14,763 bases of DNA, taken from positions 1-14,763 of the forward strand of contig CANHHZ010000027.1 of assembly GCA_947460275.1 (NCBI GenBank). The letters are read 5' to 3'. Made by a program: the position numbers and the translations under genes. The notes beneath the pieces were generated by a model, which saw nothing but the letters and a program-made list of their open reading frames with translations, was not told the origin of the DNA and searched no databases. Source of the DNA: Sphingobacteriaceae bacterium (lineage in GTDB: Bacteria > Bacteroidota > Bacteroidia > Sphingobacteriales > Sphingobacteriaceae). Within the stretch, counting starts at the first letter, position 1. Every line of letters begins with the position of its first letter. Shown piece by piece: positions 7,476 to 13,315 of this stretch.

Positions 7476-8777
7476 TTACTTCTGTCTAAAATAAATCTGT
7501 ATGGGCACGCCCGAAAAATCGAAATGTTCACGCAATTTATTTTCTACAAAACGTTTGTAAGGCTCTTTAATGTACTGTGGAAGGTTACAAAAGAACGCAA
7601 ACATTGGCGATGTAGCATTGATTTGGGTAATGTATTTGATTTTGATGTACTTGCCTTTTAACGCAGGTGGCGGATAATTTTCGATAATTGGCAACATGAT
7701 ATCGTTCAGTTTTGAGGTTGGAATTTTCTTGCTGCGGTTTTTTTGAACTTCTAAAGCCGTTTCTATAGTTTTAAAAATACGTTGTTTGTTAAGCACAGAG
7801 ATAAATACAATTGGCACATCAGTAAACGGTTGTAGCTTGGTGCGAATTTGATCTTCGAAAGCTTTAATGGTTTTGTCGTTTTTTTCCACCAAATCCCATT
7901 TGTTTACCAAAACAACAATTCCTTTTTTGTTCTTTTCGGCCAAGTGAAAAATGTTTACATCCTGCGATTCTAAACCATCTTGCGCATCAATCATTAGCAT
8001 CACTACATCAGCTTCTTCTAAGGCCTTAATGGTACGCATTACCGAGTAAAACTCAATGTTTTCCTTAACCTTGGTTTTTTTACGCAATCCGGCCGTGTCT
8101 ATAAACATAAACTCGTGGCCAAATTGGTTGTAATGGATATGAATTGAATCGCGGGTGGTGCCTGCAATTGGGGTTACAATGTTTCTGTCTTTGCCCATTA
8201 AAGCATTAATCAACGACGACTTTCCTACGTTTGGTCGGCCAACGATGGTAATTTTAGGTAAAGCATTTTCTTCTTCAACAACGTCTTCAAAATGGGTAAT
8301 CACTTCATCGAGCAACTCGCCAGTTCCAGAACCCGTCATCGACGAAATGGTAAAAATTTCGCCCAAACCAAAACCATAAAATACGGTAGCATCGTTTTCA
8401 AGCGAAGTGTTATCAACTTTGTTTACGACAACAAAAACAGGTTTTTTGCTGCGGCGAAGCAACTGTGCAATTTCATCGTCCAAATCGGTAATTCCGGTAG
8501 TTACATCTACCATAAATAAAAGCACGGTAGCTTCTTCTATCGCAATAACTACTTGCTCGCGGATGGCGGCCTCAAAAACGTCTTCAGAATTGGCCACATA
8601 ACCGCCGGTATCAATTACGGTAAAATGTTTGTCGGTCCATTCGGCGGTACCGTAATGCCTATCGCGGGTTACGCCGCTAAAATCATCAACAATAGCTTTG
8701 CGACTTTCGGTTAAGCGGTTAAAAAGGGTAGATTTGCCTACGTTTGGTCTTCCTACAATTGCGATAATGTTACTCAT
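7476..8777 (-). CDS. der: Ribosome-assembly GTPase Der (EngA)
   Basis: A tandem-GTPase protein that binds the 50S precursor and is needed for large-subunit maturation. The first G domain (about residues 3-165) shows Walker A GRPNVGKST, switch II DTGG and NKVD. The second (about 174-350) shows GRPNVGKSS, DTAGLRKK and NKWD. A C-terminal KH-like domain (about 351-433) contains KGKYIKIKYITQ and the usual ending PIQIYFRQK. The 433-residue length is typical for Bacteroidota. It lies downstream of era with a 155-nt gap holding its own likely promoter and two hairpins, and upstream of the GNAT gene. Confidence 0.97.
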   Translation of the reverse strand: MSNIIAIVGRPNVGKSTLFNRLTESRKAIVDDFSGVTRDRHYGTAEWTDKHFTVIDTGGYVANSEDVFEAAIREQVVIAIEEATVLLFMVDVTTGITDLDDEIAQLLRRSKKPVFVVVNKVDNTSLENDATVFYGFGLGEIFTISSMTGSGTGELLDEVITHFEDVVEEENALPKITIVGRPNVGKSSLINALMGKDRNIVTPIAGTTRDSIHIHYNQFGHEFMFIDTAGLRKKTKVKENIEFYSVMRTIKALEEADVVMLMIDAQDGLESQDVNIFHLAEKNKKGIVVLVNKWDLVEKNDKTIKAFEDQIRTKLQPFTDVPIVFISVLNKQRIFKTIETALEVQKNRSKKIPTSKLNDIMLPIIENYPPPALKGKYIKIKYITQINATSPMFAFFCNLPQYIKEPYKRFVENKLREHFDFSGVPIQIYFRQK

Positions 8778-8791
8778 ATTTAATGGGTTGT

Positions 8792-8813
8792 AACGTTTTA
8801 AAATTGAAACGTT
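8792..8813. repeat. AACGTTT/AAACGTT inverted repeat just before der
   Basis: AACGTTT (8792-8798) and AAACGTT (8807-8813) form a perfect 7-bp inverted repeat with an 8-nt spacer, 15 nt upstream of the der ATG. Each half also contains the palindrome AACGTT. It could be an operator or a leader hairpin; nothing in the sequence decides between them. Confidence 0.45.
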
Positions 8814-8860
8814 GTATGTTTGTTTTGCTAATGATTAGCTTAATTTGATGAAGGCCTAAA

Positions 8861-8898
8861 TGTTTAAGGTTTTACAATCAGTTCCCTTCACTTAAACA
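8861..8898. repeat. TGTTTAAG/CTTAAACA inverted repeat in the der leader
   Basis: Perfect 8-bp arms at 8861-8868 and 8891-8898 with a 22-nt loop, 35 nt after the era stop codon on the minus strand. No T-run follows, so it is not a typical terminator. It would be an RNA hairpin in the der leader if the promoter at 8922-8929 is used. Confidence 0.45.
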
Positions 8899-8921
8899 TC
8901 AGCTATTTAATTAACAGCCTG

Positions 8922-8929
8922 CAAAGGTA
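8922..8929 (-). promoter_or_regulatory. Likely der promoter, -7 box TACCTTTG
   Basis: The minus strand reads TACCTTTGCA directly after the era stop codon, an exact TAnnTTTG box with the common GCA extension. The upstream -33 region is poor (TTC rather than TTG, 18 nt away). It would give der its own transcript with a leader of roughly 135-140 nt. Confidence 0.5.
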
Positions 8930-8932
8930 CGC

Positions 8933-9823
8933 TTAATTTTCGTATCCGAAGCTTTTGAGGTAGTTCTTTTTGCTTCGCCAATCGGGCAATACCTTTACAA
9001 AGGTTTCTAAAAACACCTTGGTTTCTAAAAATTTTTCGATGTCTTTGCGGGCTTCCATGCCAACTTTTTTAAGCATAGCGCCACCTTTGCCAATCAATAT
9101 ATTTTTTTGCGAATCTCTTTCTACAATAATTTCGGCGGTAATTCTAACCATTGGGCCACCTTTGCTCTCTTCTTCTTTAAAAGAGGTTACCACCACTTCG
9201 GTGCTGTACGGGATTTCTTTTTGGTAATTGTTAAATATTTTTTCGCGGATGATTTCGGAAACAAAGAAACGCTGACTGCGGTCGGTCAAATCTTCTTTGT
9301 CGTAATAGGCCGCATGCTCAGGGATATTTGCTAAAATCATCGGCAAAATGCCTTCTAAGTTATATTTGTGTAGGGCAGAAATGGCATAAATGTGCAAAGG
9401 ATTTAATTTTTCTTGCCAGTAGGCAAATTTCTCGTCTACTTGCTCTTGTGTAGCGTTGTCTATTTTGTTTAAAAGCACTACCAAAGGGATGGTGGTATTG
9501 GTTATTTTTTCGAGCACATCATTTTCGTCGTGTTTTTCGTTAATATCAGTAACAAATAAAATTAAATCGGCATCACTAAGCGCACCTTTTACGGCGCTCA
9601 TCATCGAATCTTGTAATCCATAAAGCGGTTTGATGATGCCCGGTGTGTCTGAAAATACAATTTGGAAGTCGTCTTCGTTAACAATTCCTAAAATACGGTG
9701 ACGAGTGGTTTGCGCTTTTGGTGTAATGATAGAGAGCTTTTCGCCCACTAGAGCGTTCATCAAGGTAGATTTACCTACGTTGGGTTTACCAATAATGCTA
9801 ACAAAACCTGCTTTATGCGACAT
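8933..9823 (-). CDS. era: Ribosome-assembly GTPase Era
   Basis: A GTPase with a KH domain that binds the 3' end of 16S rRNA during small-subunit maturation. The G domain has Walker A GKPNVGKS (residues 12-19), the switch region QTTRHRILG, DTPG and NKID. The C-terminal KH domain carries IRITAE-type strands and the GxxG loop in ILIGKGGAMLKKVG. I chose the ATG at 9823 (MSHKAGFVSIIG), which gives 296 residues, normal for Era. An in-frame ATG at 9886 would add 21 residues reaching into the divergent promoter region. It lies directly upstream of der on the same strand and is divergent from the tRNA operon. Confidence 0.97.
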   Translation of the reverse strand: MSHKAGFVSIIGKPNVGKSTLMNALVGEKLSIITPKAQTTRHRILGIVNEDDFQIVFSDTPGIIKPLYGLQDSMMSAVKGALSDADLILFVTDINEKHDENDVLEKITNTTIPLVVLLNKIDNATQEQVDEKFAYWQEKLNPLHIYAISALHKYNLEGILPMILANIPEHAAYYDKEDLTDRSQRFFVSEIIREKIFNNYQKEIPYSTEVVVTSFKEEESKGGPMVRITAEIIVERDSQKNILIGKGGAMLKKVGMEARKDIEKFLETKVFLETFVKVLPDWRSKKNYLKSFGYEN

Positions 9824-9846
9824 ATTGAAATATTTTTGAAAATAAA

Positions 9847-9878
9847 TTTGCACCACAAAGAAACGAATTATATCTTTG
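9847..9878 (+). promoter_or_regulatory. Promoter of the tRNA operon: TTTG-N20-TATCTTTG
   Basis: TTTG at 9847-9850 and TATCTTTG at 9871-9878 match both consensus boxes of the Bacteroidota housekeeping promoter, with a 20-nt spacer. Transcription would start near 9885, about 50 nt before the initiator tRNA. Confidence 0.75.
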
Positions 9879-9886
9879 CATTCCAA
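9856..9886 (-). promoter_or_regulatory. Likely era promoter overlapping the tRNA promoter
   Basis: On the minus strand TTG (9886-9884), a 20-nt spacer and TTTCTTTG (9863-9856) form a Bacteroidota-type promoter with one mismatch in the -7 box, 33 nt before the era ATG. It lies across the plus-strand promoter at 9847-9878. Confidence 0.4.
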
Positions 9887-9933
9887 TTCGGGGGTTGAGT
9901 TAAGGATTTAACGAAGCTTTGAATTGTAAATAG

Positions 9934-10009
<76 letters not shown>

Positions 10010-10043
10010 AAGAAGTTGAAATGACACTTCTAATTGAAATAAT

Positions 10044-10115
10044 GGCCCGTTCGTCTAGGGGTGAGGACGCCAGATTTTCATTCTGGAAACAGGGGTTCGA
10101 TTCCCCTACGGGCTA
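10044..10115 (+). tRNA. tRNA-Glu (TTC)
   Basis: 72 nt. The acceptor is GGCCCGT with ACGGGCT (first pair G-T), the anticodon arm CCAGA-TTTTCAT-TCTGG with anticodon TTC, and the T-arm AGGGG-TTCGATT-CCCCT. The discriminator base is A and no CCA is encoded, unlike the preceding tRNA. It is 34 nt downstream of tRNA-fMet and ends 13 nt before the terminator. Confidence 0.95.
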
Positions 10116-10128
10116 CTTCTAAAATTTA

Positions 10129-10165
10129 AAAACCCTTGTTAATTAAAAATTAGCAAGGGTTTTTT
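10129..10165 (+). terminator. Intrinsic terminator of the tRNA operon
   Basis: AACCCTTGTTAATT pairs with AATTAGCAAGGGTT (one G-T wobble) around a short A-rich loop and is followed by TTTTTT. A strong hairpin, 13 nt after tRNA-Glu. Confidence 0.9.
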
Positions 10166-10240
10166 GGTTATCAGATACTTTTAATAGTATAAAAAGGATA
10201 TAAATAGGTTCATTATTCGGTATAAGTATAAGGAATGGGC

Positions 10241-10272
10241 AAAAAAATCCCCTGAAATTTTCAGGGGATTTC
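10241..10272 (-). terminator. Terminator after the 168-residue gene (TCCCCTGAA type)
   Basis: AATCCCCTGAAA/TTTCAGGGGATT hairpin, followed on the minus strand by a T-run (complement of 10241-10247), 28 nt after the stop of the gene at 10301. Nearly the same sequence recurs at 12563-12597. Confidence 0.85.
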
Positions 10273-10300
10273 TAACTATTAAAACAAAATTTTAATAGAA

Positions 10301-10807
10301 TTAGTTTAGTCCAAAAACTTCACAATATTTTGATACGGTTATTGTTGCAGATTTTCCTATCCAGGTTTTATAGATTTTAACTTTGTTGCCTCCAACATAC
10401 TTCCATTTGCCTTCGCGGTATTGTTGATATGGCCCTGAATTAACTTCCCATGAAAAGAAACCATTTGAATAAAAAGTATATGTTCCCCAGCTTCCTTTAA
10501 ATGAGCCTATTAAACAACCAATAACTCTTTGTTTTTCTTCGTTGTATTTTCTTTTTTTATTGGCTACTTTTTCTTGTTTTGCTTGCTCCTCGGCCTCTTG
10601 TTTCTTTTGTGCTTCTTGTTTTGCTAATTCTTCTTTCCTTTTAATCGAGACAGCTGTTGATATACTTGATGCTTTGCTCGTTTGTGCATCGACTTTAGGA
10701 GTTATTTTTTTGTCTTTAAAAACTGCGTATAAAATAATTGCTATAAGTAAAAAGTAAAACAATTTTTTTGTTGAGTTATTTTCTGTGGACTTGTTGTTTG
10801 TTGGCAT
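10301..10807 (-). CDS. Hypothetical single-pass membrane protein with coiled coil and beta-rich tail
   Basis: Not recognised as a named family. The 168 residues fall into three parts: a polar N-terminus then one membrane helix (about 15-31, LFYFLLIAIILYAVF), a charged Lys/Glu/Gln/Ala stretch predicted as coiled coil (about 55-92), and a C-terminal domain of about 75 residues (from VIGCLIGSFKGSWG) with regular Gly-x-Trp and aromatic strand patterns such as FYSNGFFSWEV and REGKWKYVGGNKVKIYKTW. The tail looks like a small beta-sheet or lipocalin-like unit and holds two Cys, one near each end. It is monocistronic by appearance: a TAAATTTG box lies 26 nt upstream and a terminator directly follows. 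It sits at the left edge of the AT-rich accessory stretch. Confidence 0.75.
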   Translation of the reverse strand: MPTNNKSTENNSTKKLFYFLLIAIILYAVFKDKKITPKVDAQTSKASSISTAVSIKRKEELAKQEAQKKQEAEEQAKQEKVANKKRKYNEEKQRVIGCLIGSFKGSWGTYTFYSNGFFSWEVNSGPYQQYREGKWKYVGGNKVKIYKTWIGKSATITVSKYCEVFGLN

Positions 10808-10832
10808 GAGATTAATAATTAATTTTTGAAAA

Positions 10833-10840
10833 CAAATTTA
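10833..10840 (-). promoter_or_regulatory. Possible promoter of the 168-residue gene, TAAATTTG
   Basis: The minus strand carries TAAATTTG, an exact TAnnTTTG match 26 nt before the ATG at 10807. No convincing -33 box is present and the surrounding DNA is very AT-rich, so a chance match is possible. Confidence 0.35.
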
Positions 10841-10867
10841 AATTTTTACCTTTTTATTTATCATTTA

Positions 10868-10915
10868 AATCGTGTTATTTAGGTTATAGATAACATAGTT
10901 GTAACGCAATTATTA
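10868..10915. repeat. Copy A of the kelch-gene 3'-flank repeat
   Basis: About 48 bp that match 13268-13315 with only five differences. It contains nested dyads: GTGTTA (10872-10877) with TAACGC (10902-10907, one wobble), enclosing GTTAT-AG-ATAAC (10883-10894). Confidence 0.8.
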
Positions 10916-11025
10916 AAATAATATGACTTTTAGTATTCTTCAAATATATTCTCCTTTGCTGTATTTATACTTCTGCTATTCTATGAGTAAAATATTTAAT
11001 GTTAACTAAAAATCTGTGACAATTC

Positions 11026-11053
11026 GTTACTAGTAACACAAATAACTCAAATT
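11026..11053. repeat. GTTACTAGTAAC palindrome and shared 28-bp segment
   Basis: GTTACTAGTAAC (11026-11037) is a perfect 12-bp palindrome. It and the following bases match 12499-12526 at 23 of 28 positions. An outer pair GACAATT/AATTGTC also brackets it. It lies about 80-110 bp upstream of the FISUMP gene. Confidence 0.6.
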
Positions 11054-11133
11054 GTCGATCTGATCTGGATTTGTAGTTGTAATTTAGATGTTTTAGTAAA
11101 TTAAATTAATATAACTACAGAGATAAATAAATT

Positions 11134-12225
11134 ATGAAAATTAAAAAAACAATCAATTACTATCTAATGGTGACAATCTTGACTTGCTTTTCAAATCAAT
11201 TGAATGCACAAGTTATTTCATCTGTAAAAATTAAAAGTAGCACCAATGGCATTTTTTTCACTTGGATGACAAAAAATCTGAATACTTCAAAATTTCGAAA
11301 TGGTGATGTTATTCCTCAAGCAAATACTAAGAAAGAATGGGAAGACTTTGTGAAAAATAAACAAGCAGCCTGGTGTTATTTAAATTTTACTCCCTCTAAT
11401 GGATTGAAATATGGGAAAATATACAATTGGTATGCTATCAAGGATCTTAGAGGATTAAGTCCACAAGGATGGCACATTCCAACTAAACAAGAATTAACTG
11501 AATTAATTGCTTATGGCCCTTCAGCTCTAAAATCGACCATTGGATGGAATAGTTATAGAACAACTAGCGCAGTTGAAGACTCTAGAGGGTTAGTTGTGGG
11601 ATATCGAGATCGAGAGTGGAGTGGAAATGGAAATAATAAAACTGGATTTTCTGGTCTTCCTGGCGGATATGCACAAAAAGATGGCGATTTCTCGAGTAGT
11701 AGTACCGGGTGGTGGAGTTCAACTGAACTAGACCCCAATGAAGCTTATTTTGGGGGTATGCAAAGTTATTATGATAAAGTTAAAGTTAACTTATTCCAAA
11801 ATGATGAGCAATTTGTTAAAGGAGAGATCCAAGGTAAATTAGCTATTGAAAATTATAATGGTAAAATCTCTTATTTTAAGGGAGGAAAGAAGATAGAAAT
11901 TTTTCCAGCCTTCGAATCTAGAATGATAAAAATTGCCGATAAAGATGCTATTGCTGTTGCGAATGATAACGGAGAGTTTAAATTTAAAAATATTCCTACG
12001 GGTAAATATCGGTTTGAAATTAGTTTTGCAGGAGATGATAAAACAACCATAATCGAGTTTAGTTATGATGAAACTAAGGGCTTACAAAAAGATTTGAATA
12101 GGTCATCAGTGTTATACCTAACGTCAAAAGATTCTGAATCAAAAATCATCCCACAAGAAATTAACTATGGGTTTTATGTAAGATGTGTTAAAGATGTAAG
12201 CCCAGTTCAACCAGTCAAGAAATGA
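11134..12225 (+). CDS. Secreted FISUMP-domain protein with an inserted beta-sandwich-like segment
   Basis: 363 residues with a signal peptide (1-25, probable cut after LNA). The FISUMP domain (Fibrobacter succinogenes major paralogous domain) is clear from WMTKNLNTSKFRNGD (44-58), AWCYLN (79-84), YGKIYNWYAIKD (93-104), GWHIPT (112-117), GLPGGY (174-179), WWSSTE (193-198) and the closing YGFYVRCVKD (345-354). In ordinary members WWSSTE is followed within about 30 residues by the closing motif. Here about 145 residues intervene, including DNGEFKFKNIPTGKYRFEIS (278-297), which resembles a carboxypeptidase-regulatory-like or Cna-B-like strand pattern. Cys81 and Cys351 may form the domain's disulfide. 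The function of FISUMP proteins is not established; they are exported and often attributed to surface or matrix interaction. The gene is monocistronic, ending in a strong terminator. Confidence 0.88.
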   Translation: MKIKKTINYYLMVTILTCFSNQLNAQVISSVKIKSSTNGIFFTWMTKNLNTSKFRNGDVIPQANTKKEWEDFVKNKQAAWCYLNFTPSNGLKYGKIYNWYAIKDLRGLSPQGWHIPTKQELTELIAYGPSALKSTIGWNSYRTTSAVEDSRGLVVGYRDREWSGNGNNKTGFSGLPGGYAQKDGDFSSSSTGWWSSTELDPNEAYFGGMQSYYDKVKVNLFQNDEQFVKGEIQGKLAIENYNGKISYFKGGKKIEIFPAFESRMIKIADKDAIAVANDNGEFKFKNIPTGKYRFEISFAGDDKTTIIEFSYDETKGLQKDLNRSSVLYLTSKDSESKIIPQEINYGFYVRCVKDVSPVQPVKK

Positions 12226-12270
12226 CAAATCAAAAAAGTGCATTAGCATTGGATAGGAATTAATCAAGGA

Positions 12271-12307
12271 AAAAACCGTACTAATTATCAATTAGTACGG
12301 TTTTTTT
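12271..12307 (+). terminator. Strong bidirectional terminator after the FISUMP gene
   Basis: AAAAACCGTACTAATT and AATTAGTACGGTTTTTTT form a near-perfect stem around a 3-nt loop, with A-runs and T-runs on both sides so it can work on either strand. It is 45 nt after the FISUMP stop and also ends the frame of the minus-strand remnant at 12281-12472. Confidence 0.92.
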
Positions 12308-12472
12308 AGTGCTTTGTTTTAATAGACTTCTCACTTCATTAAGTATTTCTTGATTTAACTTATAAAGGGTCAATCTTTTATCTTCAAGTAGTGGAGTTCT
12401 TTCAATGGCATCCTTGTGTAAAAACTTGCGGGTATAATCGTTTTTAAATATTTGTAGCTTATGACTATCTAA
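12281..12472 (-). pseudogene. 3' remnant of a second kelch/winged-helix gene
   Basis: The minus-strand frame reads HKDAIERTPLLEDKRLTLYK and then LNQEILNEVRSLLK, nearly identical to the last 37 residues of the protein encoded at 13310-14644. At DNA level 12326-12385 equals 13322-13381 over 60 bases without a mismatch. Upstream the similarity fades (IFKNDYTRKFL in place of NNKIYLKLK) and a TGA at 12475-12473 closes the frame, so no start or sensor part remains. Downstream the native stop is lost, and the frame reads on into the terminator hairpin, ending at 12281. This is a decayed or partly deleted paralogue, or a fragment copied by recombination. Confidence 0.8.
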
Positions 12473-12499
12473 TCACAGCTGAAAAGCTTTGCTGATTAG
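12469..12499. repeat. CTAATCA..TGATTAG inverted repeat
   Basis: CTAATCACAGC (12469-12479) pairs with GCTGATTAG (12491-12499) with a 2-nt bulge, around a loop containing AAAAGCTTT. It sits at the upstream edge of the remnant, next to the GTTACTAGTCAAC copy, and no gene uses it visibly. Confidence 0.4.
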
Positions 12500-12526
12500 T
12501 TACTAGTCAACCAAACAATTCAAATT
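12499..12526. repeat. Second copy of the GTTACTAGT segment
   Basis: Matches 11026-11053 at 23 of 28 positions. The palindrome has degenerated to GTTACTAGTCAAC (12499-12511). Confidence 0.55.
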
Positions 12527-12562
12527 TTTATTTCATTTTTTGGTATGGTTGTAAAATTGTGC

Positions 12563-12597
12563 AAAAAAAAATCCCCTGAATTTTTCAGGGGATTTTA
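12563..12597 (-). terminator. Terminator after the lipoprotein gene (TCCCCTGAA type)
   Basis: AATCCCCTGAA/TTCAGGGGATT hairpin followed on the minus strand by a run of T (complement of 12563-12570), about 54 nt after the stop of the gene at 12651. It is almost the same sequence as the terminator at 10241-10272. Confidence 0.85.
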
Positions 12598-12650
12598 CAT
12601 TGTTTAAGTCTTTTCAATAATCAAAAGAACAAGTAAGTTTGATTTTAAAA

Positions 12651-13199
12651 TCATTTTTTTATCCATTGTCCTCCTTTTTGCACTAAAATTTTATCGCCAA
12701 TTTTCATTTCTGGTGTTGGAACCTTAATTAGTTGTATGATTTCAGGGTTTGTGTTTGAAATGGCAGTTCTTCCTTCATCATTTCCCTCAATGAAATACCA
12801 AGTTTCCCCTTTGTCTTCAGAAAAACCTATGACAGAACTTTTTATTGTTCCTTTCATGTTATTAACCTCTATTGGAAGCGTAGTAGTAACCACAGAAATC
12901 AAAAAGTTACTTTTTTCGTAGATCTCTCCAATTTCGCCAAACTCAATTTTTCTTAAATCCACCTTCATACCAGCATTTGCGAATGTCGCTGGTAGTGAGG
13001 TCATCAGGTTTACAAAATTTTCAGTACCCCCTATTTGTTCCATAACGCTTGGCAATACAAATGAGGACATTTTAACATAGTCCTCCATTTGATACGAAGT
13101 TGCATACTGATCTAATTTTTCTTTTAGCTTATTTTTTTTCTGAGAACAAGACAGAATGAGGGTCGTTAGTGCGACTAACAAGATGGTTAATTTTTTCAT
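12651..13199 (-). CDS. Small hypothetical lipoprotein
   Basis: 182 residues with a lipoprotein signal: positive start MKK, hydrophobic core, and lipobox LILSC with Cys18 as the probable lipidated residue. It would therefore sit in the envelope, facing the periplasm or the surface. The mature part begins with a helical stretch (KLKEKLDQYATSYQMEDYVKMSSFVLPSVMEQ), resembling the opening helices of NTF2-like proteins, followed by strands (NFLISVVTTTLPIEV, GTIKSSVIGFSEDKGETWYFIEG) and a short C-terminal segment (KIGDKILVQKGGQWIKK). The NTF2-like comparison is a guess from pattern. It starts 111 nt after the stop of the kelch-like gene on the same strand, so the two could share a transcript; its own terminator follows. 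Confidence 0.8.
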   Translation of the reverse strand: MKKLTILLVALTTLILSCSQKKNKLKEKLDQYATSYQMEDYVKMSSFVLPSVMEQIGGTENFVNLMTSLPATFANAGMKVDLRKIEFGEIGEIYEKSNFLISVVTTTLPIEVNNMKGTIKSSVIGFSEDKGETWYFIEGNDEGRTAISNTNPEIIQLIKVPTPEMKIGDKILVQKGGQWIKK

Positions 13200-13267
13200 T
13201 TTGATTTAATTTGATTTAAATATTTGTTTTTGCAAATAAATCTTTAATCAATTCTAATCTTGCAATA

Positions 13268-13315
13268 AATCGTGTTATTCGGGTTATAGATAACATAGTT
13301 GTAACACATTTATTC
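13268..13315. repeat. Copy B of the kelch-gene 3'-flank repeat
   Basis: The sequence runs from the 3' flank into the stop codon of the kelch-like gene. GTGTTA (13272-13277) pairs perfectly with TAACAC (13302-13307) and encloses GTTAT-AG-ATAAC (13283-13294). Copy A at 10868-10915 keeps the pairing through a wobble. It may act as a 3'-end RNA structure or as a protein-binding dyad. Confidence 0.75.

Larger units (their letters stand above)
10808..11133. other. AT-rich intergenic region with repeat copies, no gene seen
   Basis: 326 bases between two divergent genes. It contains the presumed promoter at 10833-10840, a copy (10868-10915) of the sequence that follows the kelch-like gene, and the palindrome at 11026-11037 within a segment shared with 12499-12526. 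No credible coding frame or RNA gene was found. The flanking copies suggest a third, largely deleted relative of the kelch-like gene, but the middle (10916-11025) shows no readable remnant. Confidence 0.5.

Noticed and set aside
9824..9886. Longer Era start at 9886
   Set aside because: The extra 21 residues match no Era N-terminus and would overlap both predicted promoters; the ATG at 9823 gives the usual length.
10092..10115. tRNA-Glu 3' end as an attachment site for an integrated element
   Set aside because: No second copy of the tRNA 3' end and no integrase gene are visible in the window. The tRNA is followed by its own terminator.
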